Assembly: GCA_020848275.1 (NCBI GenBank)
Contig: JADLAK010000006.1
Span: 91,412 to 155,411, forward strand
DNA length: 64,000 bases
Direction: 5' to 3'
From: Planctomycetota bacterium
GTDB lineage: Bacteria; Planctomycetota; UBA8742; UBA2392
Shown here: positions 1 to 8,511 of the stretch, one piece after another
How the letters are laid out: each line of letters begins with the position of its first letter
Position numbering within the stretch: position 1 is the stretch's first letter
The notes under the pieces: model-generated
Databases searched by the model: none
The model's input: only the letters and a program-made list of their open reading frames with translations
Told to the model about the DNA's origin: nothing
Program-made: the position numbers and the translations under genes

Positions 1-67
1 GCTCGTGAGTCAGGGGCTCAAGGCGAATGCCGGGGCCTTCGAGCACGATGGGACGAGGATCAATCAT
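1..67 (-). CDS. GNAT-family N-acetyltransferase, N-terminus only (runs off the window)
   Basis: Only the first 22 codons are inside the window. The peptide begins MIDPRPIVLEGPGIRLEPL, which resembles the opening strand of GNAT acetyltransferases (L-x-G-x-x-(V/I)-R-L-x-P-L). A purine-rich AAGGGA ribosome-binding site sits just upstream of the ATG at 65-67. The gene follows the DGPF protein by 40 bp in the same orientation, so it is probably the third gene of a VOC, DGPF, GNAT operon. The family call rests on a short stretch and is an inference. Confidence 0.5.
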   Translation of the reverse strand, partial: MIDPRPIVLEGPGIRLEPLTHE

Positions 68-107
68 GGGTTCCCTTTTTTCAGGCCAATGCCCGCAGAC
101 CGCCCGG

Positions 108-554
108 CTATTTCTTTTTCTTCGATTTGGCCTGGTCTTCGATCTTGGCGCGCAGACGGTCTTCTTGCTCGCGCAGTTCCGGCGTCATCGCATCGCCGAA
201 GTCCTCGGCGCTGAAAACCCGGCGCAGCTCGAGTTCAGCTTCCTCGCCGGGCATCGGGTCGGGGCAGCGGCGCGCCCACTCCACGGCTTCGTCCATGGAC
301 TTCACCTGCCACATCCAGTAACCCGCGATGAGGTCCCGGGTGTTGCTGAAGGGGCCGTCGATGACGGTGCGCTTGCCGCCCGAAAACTTGATGCGCTTGC
401 CTTTGCCGCTGGGGTGCAGTCCTTCGCCGGAAAGCATGATGCCGGCCTTGACGAGTTCCTCGTTGTACTTCCCCATCGCGGCAAGCAGTTGCTCGCCGGG
501 CATGACGCCTGCTTCGCTATTCTTGGTCGCTTTGACGATCACCATGACTTTCAT
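108..554 (-). CDS. YCII-related / DGPF domain protein
   Basis: This 148-residue protein matches the small dimeric ferredoxin-like YCII/DGPF family. The defining DGPF motif is at residues 66-69, followed by the typical TRDLIAGYW. The C-terminus is a charged helix ending in a run of lysines. The biochemical role of the family is poorly defined; members are often encoded near ECF sigma factors or VOC proteins. An AAAGGA ribosome-binding site precedes the ATG. It lies 20 bp after the VOC gene, which suggests co-transcription. The family call is firm but the function is unknown. Confidence 0.85.
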   Translation of the reverse strand: MKVMVIVKATKNSEAGVMPGEQLLAAMGKYNEELVKAGIMLSGEGLHPSGKGKRIKFSGGKRTVIDGPFSNTRDLIAGYWMWQVKSMDEAVEWARRCPDPMPGEEAELELRRVFSAEDFGDAMTPELREQEDRLRAKIEDQAKSKKKK

Positions 555-574
555 GGCCGTGTCCTTTCGGTGGG

Positions 575-994
575 TTAGCGATTCTTACCGGCTTTCTTTG
601 CAGGCTTCTTTGCGGCGGATTTTTTTGCCGCAGATTTCTTCGCCGGCTTCTTGGAATACTTGGGTTCGTAAAGCTGGATCGTGATGCCGCCCGGCGCCTT
701 GAAAAATGTGACGAAGCCGTAGCCGTGGTCCTCGACGGGTTTAACAAACTCCACGCCGCGCTTTTTCATATCGGCGACGGTGCCGTGGATATCGTCGCAA
801 TAGAACGAGACGTTGTGTTCGCCGGGCTCCACGCCGTGGTCGATCGGATGAACGCCGATGTCACCCTCGGCGAAGTCGAATATCCACCAGCCCTCGCCGA
901 TGTCGACGCCGGGCAGCTTGACCTTGTCCTTGAAGAACGCGCGGGCCGCCTCGGCCTCGCTCGAATAAAACAGACCGTGTACGCCTCGAATCAT
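575..994 (-). CDS. VOC/glyoxalase-like protein with a Lys/Ala-rich tail
   Basis: This 139-residue protein has a single vicinal-oxygen-chelate-like domain (about residues 1-113: start MIRGVHGLFY, central HNVSFYCDDI, end GGITIQLYEP). The last 27 or so residues are a repetitive Lys/Ala/Pro tail with KKSAAKKSAAKKPAKKAGK, like histone H1 C-termini. The start at 994 is chosen because ACCGGAGACGGAC precedes it and the VOC fold begins there; a longer reading to 1081 has no family support. It is probably the first gene of an operon with the DGPF and GNAT genes. The substrate is unknown. The tail could bind nucleic acid (inference). Confidence 0.85.
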   Translation of the reverse strand: MIRGVHGLFYSSEAEAARAFFKDKVKLPGVDIGEGWWIFDFAEGDIGVHPIDHGVEPGEHNVSFYCDDIHGTVADMKKRGVEFVKPVEDHGYGFVTFFKAPGGITIQLYEPKYSKKPAKKSAAKKSAAKKPAKKAGKNR

Positions 995-1111
995 GTCCGT
1001 CTCCGGTAAGGTTGGCCGCAAATTAACTGTTTTGCGGGCGGGTGCCAGACTGCCGGGCAGGGGCCGTCGTTTCAGGCACATAAAGCTACATCAAGGCCGA
1101 AAAAGCACTAA

Positions 1112-1224
1112 CACTACAACGCTGGATTCCCGGCGCCGGCCGCAAGGCCGGGGGAAAAACGAGAGTCTAACGTTACTCCGCGCCCTGGCGGTCGGGGCTG
1201 AACTACGAATCCAGCGTTGTAGTG
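1112..1224. repeat. Interrupted 18-bp perfect inverted repeat with internal GNRA-type hairpin
   Basis: The sequence CACTACAACGCTGGATTC at 1112-1129 recurs as its exact reverse complement at 1207-1224. Between the arms, 1136-1151 forms a perfect six-pair hairpin CCGGCC-GCAA-GGCCGG. The element lies between the divergent VOC and DoxX-like genes. The architecture suggests a REP/MITE-like element, but no transposase is nearby. Confidence 0.7.
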
Positions 1225-1272
1225 CTAAGATGAAGTCAAATCCGGGCGCAGCGTCCCTAATAAGGAGATTTC

Positions 1273-1728
1273 ATGCCGCGCGAAGGTTCCCAACGGATTA
1301 TCCATGTACTGCTTTGGATCGCGCAGGTGCTTTTGGCCGCGGCGTTTTTGGCCATCGGCCTGGTCAAACTGTTTGTCCCGACCGCCGAGATGCCCTCGCA
1401 ACTCGCCTGGACCGGCGACGTCCCGCCGATGATGCTGCGCGTCAACGGCCTGGCCGAGGTGTTTGGCGCCGTCGGCCTGATTGCCCCCAGCGCGTTGCGT
1501 GTCGCCCCACGCCTGACGTCGCTGGCCGGCGCCGGGCTCGCTTTGATCATGGCCATGGCGATGGGTTTTCGGCTGGCGCGCGAAGAAATGTACGTGTGGC
1601 CCGTCAACGCCACGCTGATGCTGCTGTCGGCATTTGTCGCCTGGGGCCGCGCGTTCTGGGCGCCGATTTTGTCGCGCCGCCGCGACGAAGCCGTCTCGGC
1701 GCTGCGGCAGCAAATGGCGAACGTATAA
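1273..1728 (+). CDS. DoxX-like family membrane protein
   Basis: This 151-residue protein has four hydrophobic segments (about residues 9-33, 53-72, 80-97 and 108-130). It shows the DoxX-like signature of a Lys-containing first helix (FLAIGLVKL) and an NGLAEVFGAVGL second helix. DoxX_2 proteins are small inner-membrane proteins of mostly unknown role. The start is well supported by TAAGGAGATTTC immediately before the ATG. It is convergent with the XRE regulator, with only 4 bp between the stop codons. Confidence 0.85.
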   Translation: MPREGSQRIIHVLLWIAQVLLAAAFLAIGLVKLFVPTAEMPSQLAWTGDVPPMMLRVNGLAEVFGAVGLIAPSALRVAPRLTSLAGAGLALIMAMAMGFRLAREEMYVWPVNATLMLLSAFVAWGRAFWAPILSRRRDEAVSALRQQMANV

Positions 1729-1732
1729 CCGC

Positions 1733-3208
1733 TCAGGTTGCCGTGTACGCCACCAGTCCGCGCTGGCGCGCGTATTGGGCGAATTCGCGCGCGCGGCGGC
1801 CAAGTTCGCTCTCCGGCGCTGTCAGCATCGCCGCATTGCGCCAGTGGATGCGCCGCCAGTTGTAGTCCTGCTGCATCAGCGCCGCCGAGGCAACCCGCAT
1901 TTCCTCGGCTTCCTCCAGCGCCTTGCGCGCGCCGCGCGTGTCCCCCGCCAACCGCAATAGCTGAGTGCGCATCACGGGCCCGGGGAAATCCGGCAGGCCG
2001 CGCAGCGTGCCGTCCTGAGCCTCGAAGCGTTCGGCCTCGCGCCAGGTTTTCAGCGCGGCGGCGTGGCGGCCCTCGAGCGCGGCGATGTGCGCCTCGGCGA
2101 TTTTTTCTTTCGGCGGGCTGTAGTCGCGGCGCGACATGCGTTCGTCGCGGCGCCACAGTGCGCGCACCTGGTCGGGGTCCATGCACCAGGGCGTAAGCAG
2201 CAGCAGCCGGCGTATGACGGTAAACGACGCGTCAGGATCGGCGGCGGCGGCGGAGAGTTCGAGCGCGCCTGAAATGTAGAGGGCGTAGGCCGCCGAGACT
2301 TTGAGGTTGTCGCGTAACGAACCCGCCGGCGTGGCGCTCATCGCCTGCGTGATACGCGGCAGGCCGTGGCCGATGTCGTCAAGGCCGACAAGCACCCAGC
2401 CGTAGAGGCCGTTGAAGGAATGCCAGGACGGCCACTTCTGCGCGTTTGGCGCGAGGATTTCAGCCACGCGCGCGTAGCGTGCGGCGTCGGCTGAGCGCCC
2501 GAGGCGGTCAAGCGTGGCGATAATCGAGATCGCGCTCTGGAAGGTTTCCTCGTTCATTTCGCCCGTGGCCGGCAGCGCCGATACGAACGCGCGCAGGATG
2601 TGGCGCAGAGATTCTTCGGGGCTGCCCCAGGCGTATTCGTGGCGTGCGTGAAGCTTCTCGTGGCGGATCTGCATCGCGGCGTCGGGACACAGGCGCGAAA
2701 TCTGCTCGGCGGCCTGGCGCAGGCGCGTTGCGGCCGCCTGTTCGTGGTTGTCCATGGCCGCGGTCCAGTCGGCGAGCACCTTGTCGTAGGTGGCGCGGCT
2801 TTGCGAGGCGAGTTTTTCGCGCAGGCGCTCATAGACCTCGAGCGTTTCGCTGAGTTCGCGCAGGTTCTTGGCGTCCTGGCGGCCGGCCAGCGCGCCGAGG
2901 CGAAGTTTGCTGATGCGGCCCATGGCCTGCACCAGCTCGATCAGGCCGCGGCCCATCGTGGCCTGGTCGGAACGCACGTCGGCGATCCAGGGTGTGCCCT
3001 CGCCCAGCACCAGCCACGAGGTGTTGACGCCGAATTCGCGCGCGATGTCGGCCACAAACGCGGCTGGAATGCGGTTTGAGCGCATGTAGCGGCTGACGGT
3101 GCTGCGGCGCAGGTTGAGCCGGCGCGCGATCTCGGCCTGCGAGTAACGCTGCGCGACCTCGGCCAGGCGCACGCGGATTTCCGCCTCGACCTTGTTGCTG
3201 TTCGGCAT
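1733..3208 (-). CDS. XRE-type HTH regulator with a large alpha-helical, TPR-like C-terminus
   Basis: This 491-residue protein has an N-terminal helix-turn-helix at about residues 20-62 (YSQAEIARRLNLRRSTVSRY, then IAREFGVNTSWLVLGEG), the pattern of XRE/phage-repressor regulators. Residues about 80-491 are almost wholly helical, with repeating Ala-rich helices as in TPR-type regulators. No peptidase or enzymatic motif is visible. The ATG at 3206-3208 is preferred because GGAGAAACCGCG precedes it. The gene is divergent from the small membrane protein and large propeller gene, so it may control them (inference from position). Confidence 0.75.
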   Translation of the reverse strand: MPNSNKVEAEIRVRLAEVAQRYSQAEIARRLNLRRSTVSRYMRSNRIPAAFVADIAREFGVNTSWLVLGEGTPWIADVRSDQATMGRGLIELVQAMGRISKLRLGALAGRQDAKNLRELSETLEVYERLREKLASQSRATYDKVLADWTAAMDNHEQAAATRLRQAAEQISRLCPDAAMQIRHEKLHARHEYAWGSPEESLRHILRAFVSALPATGEMNEETFQSAISIIATLDRLGRSADAARYARVAEILAPNAQKWPSWHSFNGLYGWVLVGLDDIGHGLPRITQAMSATPAGSLRDNLKVSAAYALYISGALELSAAAADPDASFTVIRRLLLLTPWCMDPDQVRALWRRDERMSRRDYSPPKEKIAEAHIAALEGRHAAALKTWREAERFEAQDGTLRGLPDFPGPVMRTQLLRLAGDTRGARKALEEAEEMRVASAALMQQDYNWRRIHWRNAAMLTAPESELGRRAREFAQYARQRGLVAYTAT

Positions 3209-3349
3209 CGCGGTTTCTCCAGTTCCCGTTTGGCACCAGCAAGTCACACCACTTCAAGGGTATGTGATGCCTTTTCGGTAACATCCTTGCAAGCCATTGA
3301 CGGGATTGCCGGAACCGAACGGGAACAGGGAACAGGGGCAAGGGCGGCC

Positions 3350-3601
3350 ATGAACTCAGGGGCAAGATTGCTTGGACTGCTGGTGTTGGCATGCGGCCTG
3401 TTCGCGAGCAGCGCGAGCGCGCAGTCGCCGCACCCGCAAGCCTCCGCTTTGACAGGCCGTTCGTGCCATGCCAGCGCGCCGATTGAAGGCGCCGCTGTGC
3501 TGGCGGTGCTGATCGTGTTGTTTGCCGTGGTGGTGTTCCGGGCGCTTAAGAAGTCCAACAAAACCAATAACCCTGACGGGGATATTCCAGAAGAAGGTTA
3601 A
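3350..3601 (+). CDS. Small secreted/membrane protein upstream of the propeller protein
   Basis: This 83-residue protein begins with a signal peptide (hydrophobic LLGLLVLACGLFASSASA, cleavage near AQS). It has one predicted transmembrane helix (about residues 47-63) and a short charged C-terminal tail. I recognise no family. It ends 3 bp before the ATG of the 1140-residue repeat protein, so the two are almost certainly co-transcribed and perhaps translationally coupled. A role as an assembly or anchoring partner is inference only. The start is chosen at the methionine opening the signal peptide, after a purine-rich AGGGGCAAGGGCGG tract. Confidence 0.6.
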   Translation: MNSGARLLGLLVLACGLFASSASAQSPHPQASALTGRSCHASAPIEGAAVLAVLIVLFAVVVFRALKKSNKTNNPDGDIPEEG

Positions 3602-3604
3602 CCC

Positions 3605-6600
3605 ATGAAAACGGCACTTAAGCTGATCCTCGCGTCAATTTCGCGCCTGTCCTCGCGCCTGCGGGCGCGCATCGCGCGCAGGGCGGCCAATCTTTCGCGC
3701 GGCGCATTGCGGCTCCTTGCTTCGGGCCTCTTCGGAAGGGCGGGCCTGAGGCTGGGCCAGGTCGTCGTGGCGCTGTCGGTGGCTGCGGCATTTGCGGGCG
3801 GATTGGACGTCAAGGCCGACGCGCCGGTTTCGGCGCGGCCGGCGACGGGGGACTCCTTTCCGCGCATCGCCAAGGACGCCGACGGCGATGGTGTAGTCGT
3901 CTGGCAGTCCATTGGCGCAAGCGGCTATCACGACGGCGACGGCTGGGGCGTGTACGCGCGGCGCTTCACGAGTTCGGACAACAACGACGCAAAGGGCTTT
4001 GAGTTCCGCGTCAACACCACCATCACCGGTTTCCAGGGCGGGCCTGACGTCGCCATGGACGCTGATGGCGACTTCGTCGTGGTCTGGACCGGCGCCGACA
4101 GCGACAGCACCGGCATTTTCGGCCAGCGCTTCGACGCTGACGGCGCGCCGGTAGGCGGCGAGTTCCGGGTCAACTCCACGCAGGCCAATAGCCAGGTGGC
4201 CGCGAGTGTCGCCATGGACGCAGACGGCAATTTCACTGTGGTATGGCAGAGTTACATCGACGCCACTGATGAAAACGACATCCTGGCGCGCCAGTTTGCG
4301 GAGGACGGCACGCCGCTTGGCGGCGAGTTCGGCGTCAACGGCGCCGTCGCCAATGATCAGTTCGAGGCGGCGATTGCCATGGACGCCGACGGCAACTTCG
4401 CCGTCGTCTGGACCGCGGAAGGCGGCGACTCCGACGGTTATGGCGTGAAGCTGCGGCTGTTTGACGCGGCGGGCAATTCCCTGGGCTCGGATACGCCAGT
4501 CAATGTTGACCAGGACGACGACCAGCACGAGCCCGATATCGCCATGGACGTGGACGGCGATTTCGTCGTGGTCTGGACCAGCCTCACGGACATTTCCTAC
4601 AACTCGACGCAGTGGGTGATCGGTCGGCGCTATGACGCCGCAGGCCAGCCGCAAGGCGGTGAAATCCCGATTGCAACGAACTCCAACAACTTCGACTACA
4701 ACAATACTCCGTCAGTCGCCATGAGCGGCGATGGGGATTTCGTCGTGGCCTGGCACTACGATTTCTCCGGCGCGGTTGATTACGTGTCGGCCGCGGGTTT
4801 TGTTTTCGACGGCTCGGTGAACTTCAACCGCTACACGCTGGGGGCGTCGAATGTCACGGCGGGCACTCCTGATATCGCCATGGACGCCGACGGCGACTAC
4901 CAGGTGGTCTGGGCCGAGTACAACTATTTCTATGCCGACGGGAGCAACAGTATCGTGGTTGAGGAGGGCAAACTTCTGCCATGGGTTATCAATGCGTCGC
5001 CGTGGGTGACCGGTGTCTTCCTTAAGGAAGACCACCACCTGGTGCGCGAGGGCGAAGGCATTGCGCAGGACTTCCAGTACCTGATTATCGCTTTTTCCGA
5101 GGACATGGATTCGTCCTTCCTCAATAACGGCACGATCAACCTTGTCTTCAATGGCGTGAACGTTCCCGTGCTCAACGTCGACTATTACTTCAATGACGCG
5201 CTTAACCGCTACGAGGCGGAGCTGTTCTTCGGCGTCGTGCCGCAGGGCGAGGGGAACTATACCCTGACCCTCGGCCAGAACATCGAGGACTTCGCCGGGA
5301 TCGGCCTTGACGGCGACTTCGATGGCGCTGCGGGGGGCGACTACGTTTTGAACTTCAGCGTACGCACGCCGCAAGCGCGCGGCGATGACGTGCAGGCCAA
5401 CACGTTTGAGACCGGCCTCCAGTTCCGCGTGGATGTTGCCCGCGACGCCGACGGTGATTCCGTGGCGGTTTGGCAAAGCAAGGCCCAGGATTCCGGCGCG
5501 GGCTACGGTATTTACGGGCAGCGCTACAACCCCGCCGGCGCGCCGGTCGGCGCCGAGTTCCTGGTCAACATGACGCTGACAGGCAACCAGACAACGCCGG
5601 CTTGCGCCATGGACGCCGACGGCAACTTCGTCGTGGTGTGGGAAGGCGACGGCAGCTACGCCGGCTCCGACGACCAGGGCATCTTCGTCCGAATCTTCAA
5701 TGCCGACGGCACTCCGCGCACCGGCGAATTCATCGTCAACCAGACCACCTTCAACGACCAGCAGAACGCCGACGTCGCCATGGACCACGACGGCGACTTC
5801 GTCGTCGTCTGGGACGGCTATGGCTCGTACAACAGCGCCGACTCGCAGGGCATTTTCTACCGCGTGTTCCGGCCCGACGGCTCTCCGCGCCACCCGGAGA
5901 GCCGCGCCAACAAGACCCACGCCGCCGACAACCAGTTTTTGCCGGCTGTCGCCATGGACGCCGACGGCGATTTCACCATTGCCTGGCAGGGATGGTACAG
6001 CGGCTATTACGGCTACCACGCGGCGATCTGGCAGGGCCAGTTCGACAACGGCGGCATCTGGCTCCCGCAGAGCGAGAAAGTCAGCGGCTTTGAGTGGAAC
6101 TCGAGCCTGACGCAGGTCAACCCGGGAATTGCTATGGACGTTGACGGCGACTTCGTCGTCACGTGGTGGGAATACAACGAGCAGTACCTCTATTCATCGG
6201 GATCCAACGGCGGATTCTTCGACAAGACGCAGGTCCGGGCGCGCGTCTTTCACGCTGATGGCAGCGCCGACAACCTGCCCTTTATCGTCAGCAACAACGC
6301 CACCGGCAACGCCAAGAACCCGGCTTGCGCCATGGACGCCGACGGCGACTTCGCAATCGCCTGGGCTGAATACAACTACGCCGCGCCGGTCAGCCGCAGC
6401 GATACCTACGTGCGCCGCTACAACTTCAACGGCGATCCGCAGGGCCCGAAGATCGCCGCCAGCACGCGCGTCTCGCGCTTTGTGTTCAGGCCCGCAGTGG
6501 CCATGGACGCGCAGGGCGACTTCGTTGTCGCCTTCAACAGCTACGACACCAGCGGCGCGGGCGCGTTCTTCCATCGCTTTGCCGCCGACAACGCCCCGAC

Positions 6601-7027
6601 CACCAGCGGCCTCGCCGATGTCGTCGCCGACGAAAACGACGACCCGATCCTCGTTGACCTCGGCGCCGCCTTTGCCGACGCCGAAGACAGTGACGCCGAA
6701 CTCGTGTTCGCCGTCGTGGGCAACACCAACCCGGCGCTGGTTGCGGCGGGGATCTCCGGCGACCAGTTGGGCCTGGCGTTCTTCGAGGATGAGTTCGGCA
6801 CGGCGGATATCACCGTGCGCGCGACGGACAGCAGCGGGCTGTGGGTCGAGGACACGTTTACCGTGACGGTCAACGAGGTCACGGACCCCGTGGTCACGCC
6901 GCCGGGCGGCGACGACGACGACGGCGGCTGCGCCGCGTCGAGCACGACGGGCGCGGGCTGGGGGCTTCTGGCGGTGTTGATGGCGATGTTTGGGGGCATG
7001 CGGCGGCTGGTGCGCCGGCGGGCGTAG
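3605..7027 (+). CDS. Large secreted protein with 14 AMDxDGDFVVxW repeats (two sets of seven), a cadherin-like domain and a GGC C-terminal sorting signal
   Basis: This 1140-residue protein has a long Arg-rich leader and a hydrophobic signal segment (about residues 51-66, cleavage near ADA-PV). A repeat with the core (V/I)AMDADGDFVVVW occurs 14 times: seven between about residues 86 and 437, and seven between about 610 and 978. A non-repeat Ig-like insert (about 455-595, with FSEDMDSS) separates the two sets. The DxDGDF loops look like Ca-binding loops, and seven copies per block suggests two seven-bladed propellers (inference). A cadherin-like Ig domain follows (about 1000-1095). The C-terminus is GGDDDDGGC, then a hydrophobic helix, then RRLVRRRA. 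It is probably exported, processed at the C-terminus and surface-attached. Ligand unknown. Confidence 0.85.
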   Translation: MKTALKLILASISRLSSRLRARIARRAANLSRGALRLLASGLFGRAGLRLGQVVVALSVAAAFAGGLDVKADAPVSARPATGDSFPRIAKDADGDGVVVWQSIGASGYHDGDGWGVYARRFTSSDNNDAKGFEFRVNTTITGFQGGPDVAMDADGDFVVVWTGADSDSTGIFGQRFDADGAPVGGEFRVNSTQANSQVAASVAMDADGNFTVVWQSYIDATDENDILARQFAEDGTPLGGEFGVNGAVANDQFEAAIAMDADGNFAVVWTAEGGDSDGYGVKLRLFDAAGNSLGSDTPVNVDQDDDQHEPDIAMDVDGDFVVVWTSLTDISYNSTQWVIGRRYDAAGQPQGGEIPIATNSNNFDYNNTPSVAMSGDGDFVVAWHYDFSGAVDYVSAAGFVFDGSVNFNRYTLGASNVTAGTPDIAMDADGDYQVVWAEYNYFYADGSNSIVVEEGKLLPWVINASPWVTGVFLKEDHHLVREGEGIAQDFQYLIIAFSEDMDSSFLNNGTINLVFNGVNVPVLNVDYYFNDALNRYEAELFFGVVPQGEGNYTLTLGQNIEDFAGIGLDGDFDGAAGGDYVLNFSVRTPQARGDDVQANTFETGLQFRVDVARDADGDSVAVWQSKAQDSGAGYGIYGQRYNPAGAPVGAEFLVNMTLTGNQTTPACAMDADGNFVVVWEGDGSYAGSDDQGIFVRIFNADGTPRTGEFIVNQTTFNDQQNADVAMDHDGDFVVVWDGYGSYNSADSQGIFYRVFRPDGSPRHPESRANKTHAADNQFLPAVAMDADGDFTIAWQGWYSGYYGYHAAIWQGQFDNGGIWLPQSEKVSGFEWNSSLTQVNPGIAMDVDGDFVVTWWEYNEQYLYSSGSNGGFFDKTQVRARVFHADGSADNLPFIVSNNATGNAKNPACAMDADGDFAIAWAEYNYAAPVSRSDTYVRRYNFNGDPQGPKIAASTRVSRFVFRPAVAMDAQGDFVVAFNSYDTSGAGAFFHRFAADNAPTTSGLADVVADENDDPILVDLGAAFADAEDSDAELVFAVVGNTNPALVAAGISGDQLGLAFFEDEFGTADITVRATDSSGLWVEDTFTVTVNEVTDPVVTPPGGDDDDGGCAASSTTGAGWGLLAVLMAMFGGMRRLVRRRA

Positions 7028-7339
7028 GCCGCGTGGTTTTGCCGGGTGCACCAACGACGGAACGTCAACATGGGCGATCGGACGAAACGATCGCGACTTC
7101 CGGTGTCATCCCGGGCAACGATTCGAGCGACGCGTTCCGCGCACGTCGCTCGAATTCGTTTTGGAGCATGCTTGACGGCCCGTTCGCCCGGTACTGCTTG
7201 CGGCGGGCGTTGCATCTCGGCGTCGGCCTCACTCCGCGTGGCTTTCAGCCACGCGGGCGCTCGGGCTTCTTGATCTGCTCGCCCGGCGCGGCGCATTACC
7301 TTGGCTCAGCCGCCAAGCAAGCTCCCGTAGACTGTCCCA

Positions 7340-7376
7340 AACAAAGCAAAACAGAAGGGCGACCGGTTGGTCGCCC
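7340..7376 (-). terminator. Probable terminator of the 3-hydroxyacyl-CoA dehydrogenase gene
   Basis: A perfect 8-bp stem with a 4-nt loop (GGGCGACC-GGTT-GGTCGCCC on the plus strand, 7357-7376) is followed on the minus strand by a T-rich run (TTCTGTTTTGCTTTG). It lies about 40 bp beyond the stop codon of the minus-strand gene. Confidence 0.65.
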
Positions 7377-7384
7377 TAACACCC

Positions 7385-7403
7385 CACGGGCCGGAGGCCC
7401 GTG
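7385..7403. repeat. GTGGC-bordered hairpin repeat
   Basis: CACGGGCC-GGA-GGCCCGTG forms a perfect 8-bp stem with a 3-nt loop, bordered by GCCAC. It belongs to the short hairpin family also seen at 18256-18324, 30323, 31661, 46651 and 63910. Confidence 0.7.
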
Positions 7404-7414
7404 CCACCTTTCCC

Positions 7415-8323
7415 CTACGACAGTTTCATCGGCTTGGGGGCGCGGGGGTCAGTGTAGTCGTAGAAGCCCTTGCCAGTCTTGCGGCCATGCAGGCCCGCAA
7501 GGTGCATCTTCTTGAGCAGCGGCGGCGCGGCGTAACGGTCGTTCTTGAACTCGTCGAACATGTTGACGCTGATGTGGTAGGTCGTGTCAATGCCGACGAA
7601 GTCCAGCAGTTCCAGCGGGCCCATCGGGTAGTTGCAGCCCAGCTTCATGCCCTTGTCGATGTCCTCGATGCTCGCCACGCCGTTTTCAACCAGGCGAATG
7701 GCGTCGAACAAATACGGCACCAGCAGAACGTTGACGACAAAGCCGCAAGTGTCCTTGGCGACGATCGGAGCCTTGCCGACTTTTTCGCCAAAGGCCTTGA
7801 GCTCGCTGACCGTCGCTTCACTGGTCATCACGCCGCGCACGACCTCGACCAGCTTCATCACCGGCACCGGGTTGAAGAAGTGCAGCCCGGCGAATTGCTG
7901 GGGGCGCTTGGTGGCGCTGGCGATCTCGGTGATTGAAATGTTGCTGGTGTTGGTGGCAAAAAACACGCCGGACTTGCAGATCGTGTCGAGGTCCTTGAAC
8001 AGCGCCTGCTTGGCGCCTTTGTCCTCGATGATCGCCTCGATTACCAGGTCGGCGTCCTTCATGGCCGAGAGCTCGGTGGTGTATTGCAGCGCGCCCACGG
8101 CCTGGGCCATGCGCACGCTCGCGGTGTTGGGGTCGACGCCCTCTTTTTCCATCGAGCGTTTCATGGCCTTGGCGAGCGACTCGTTGATACGGGCCTTGCC
8201 CTTCTCGAGCAATTCGTTGTTCACCTCGCGCACAATCGTGCGCAGGCCCGCCTTGGCGCAGATTTCCGCGATGCCGCTACCCATGAGGCCGCAACCGACA
8301 ACACCGACAGTAGTGATAGGCAT
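7415..8323 (-). CDS. 3-hydroxyacyl-CoA (3-hydroxybutyryl-CoA) dehydrogenase
   Basis: This 302-residue cytosolic NAD-dependent enzyme oxidises 3-hydroxyacyl-CoA to 3-ketoacyl-CoA, or catalyses the reverse in butyrate/PHB-type pathways. The Rossmann motif GCGLMGSG is at residues 10-17. The catalytic His and Glu lie in HFFNPVPVMKLVEVV (His148, Glu160). The C-terminal helical domain has the typical GPLELLDFVGID and ends GKGFYDY. The length matches stand-alone short-chain HBD/FadB2-type enzymes. A thiolase that could feed it lies at 30.3-31.6 kb rather than adjacent, so the two are not one operon. Specificity (C4 or longer) cannot be read from sequence. Confidence 0.93.
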   Translation of the reverse strand: MPITTVGVVGCGLMGSGIAEICAKAGLRTIVREVNNELLEKGKARINESLAKAMKRSMEKEGVDPNTASVRMAQAVGALQYTTELSAMKDADLVIEAIIEDKGAKQALFKDLDTICKSGVFFATNTSNISITEIASATKRPQQFAGLHFFNPVPVMKLVEVVRGVMTSEATVSELKAFGEKVGKAPIVAKDTCGFVVNVLLVPYLFDAIRLVENGVASIEDIDKGMKLGCNYPMGPLELLDFVGIDTTYHISVNMFDEFKNDRYAAPPLLKKMHLAGLHGRKTGKGFYDYTDPRAPKPMKLS

Positions 8324-8352
8324 TTCAAGTTCCTTGTAGACGAAAGGCCGAA

Positions 8353-8435
8353 GCTAATGGCTAAAAGCTAAAATTTGAGGGCACGCAGGCGCCGCTGTCA
8401 GGGCAAATCTTAGCCTTTAGCTTTTAGCCTTCCGC
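8353..8435. repeat. Heptad palindrome (unit GCTAAAA)
   Basis: The left arm is heptads GCTAATG, GCTAAAA, GCTAAAA (8353-8373). The right arm is the complementary heptads TCTTAGC, CTTTAGC, TTTTAGC (8408-8428). The core GGCTAAAAGCTAAA (8359-8372) pairs perfectly with 8416-8429. It lies between the divergent dehydrogenase and isochorismatase-like genes. It is one member of the locus-specific heptad-arm family. Confidence 0.85.
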
Positions 8436-8511
8436 CCGTGTTCCTGCCACTGCGTTGCTTGTGCGCCTTAAGGCGAGTAGCATCCCGCTCAACCAGATAC
8501 GGGGCTACTTC

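Larger units (their letters stand above)
7028..7412. other. 385-bp non-coding gap with palindromes
   Basis: I see no convincing gene in this stretch. It holds a 10-bp-stem hairpin at 7234-7256 (CCGCGTGGCT-TTC-AGCCACGCGG), the hbd terminator hairpin at 7357-7376 and a GTGGC-type hairpin at 7385-7403. Open frames across it lack ribosome-binding sites and family features. Confidence 0.7.

Noticed and set aside
993..1865. 290-codon plus-strand open frame across the DoxX-like region
   Set aside because: It overlaps the well-supported DoxX-like gene in another frame and has Arg-rich, low-complexity composition.
4712..6019. 435-codon minus-strand open frame inside the propeller gene
   Set aside because: It is an antisense shadow of the regular DxDGDF repeats; it has no ribosome-binding site or family features.
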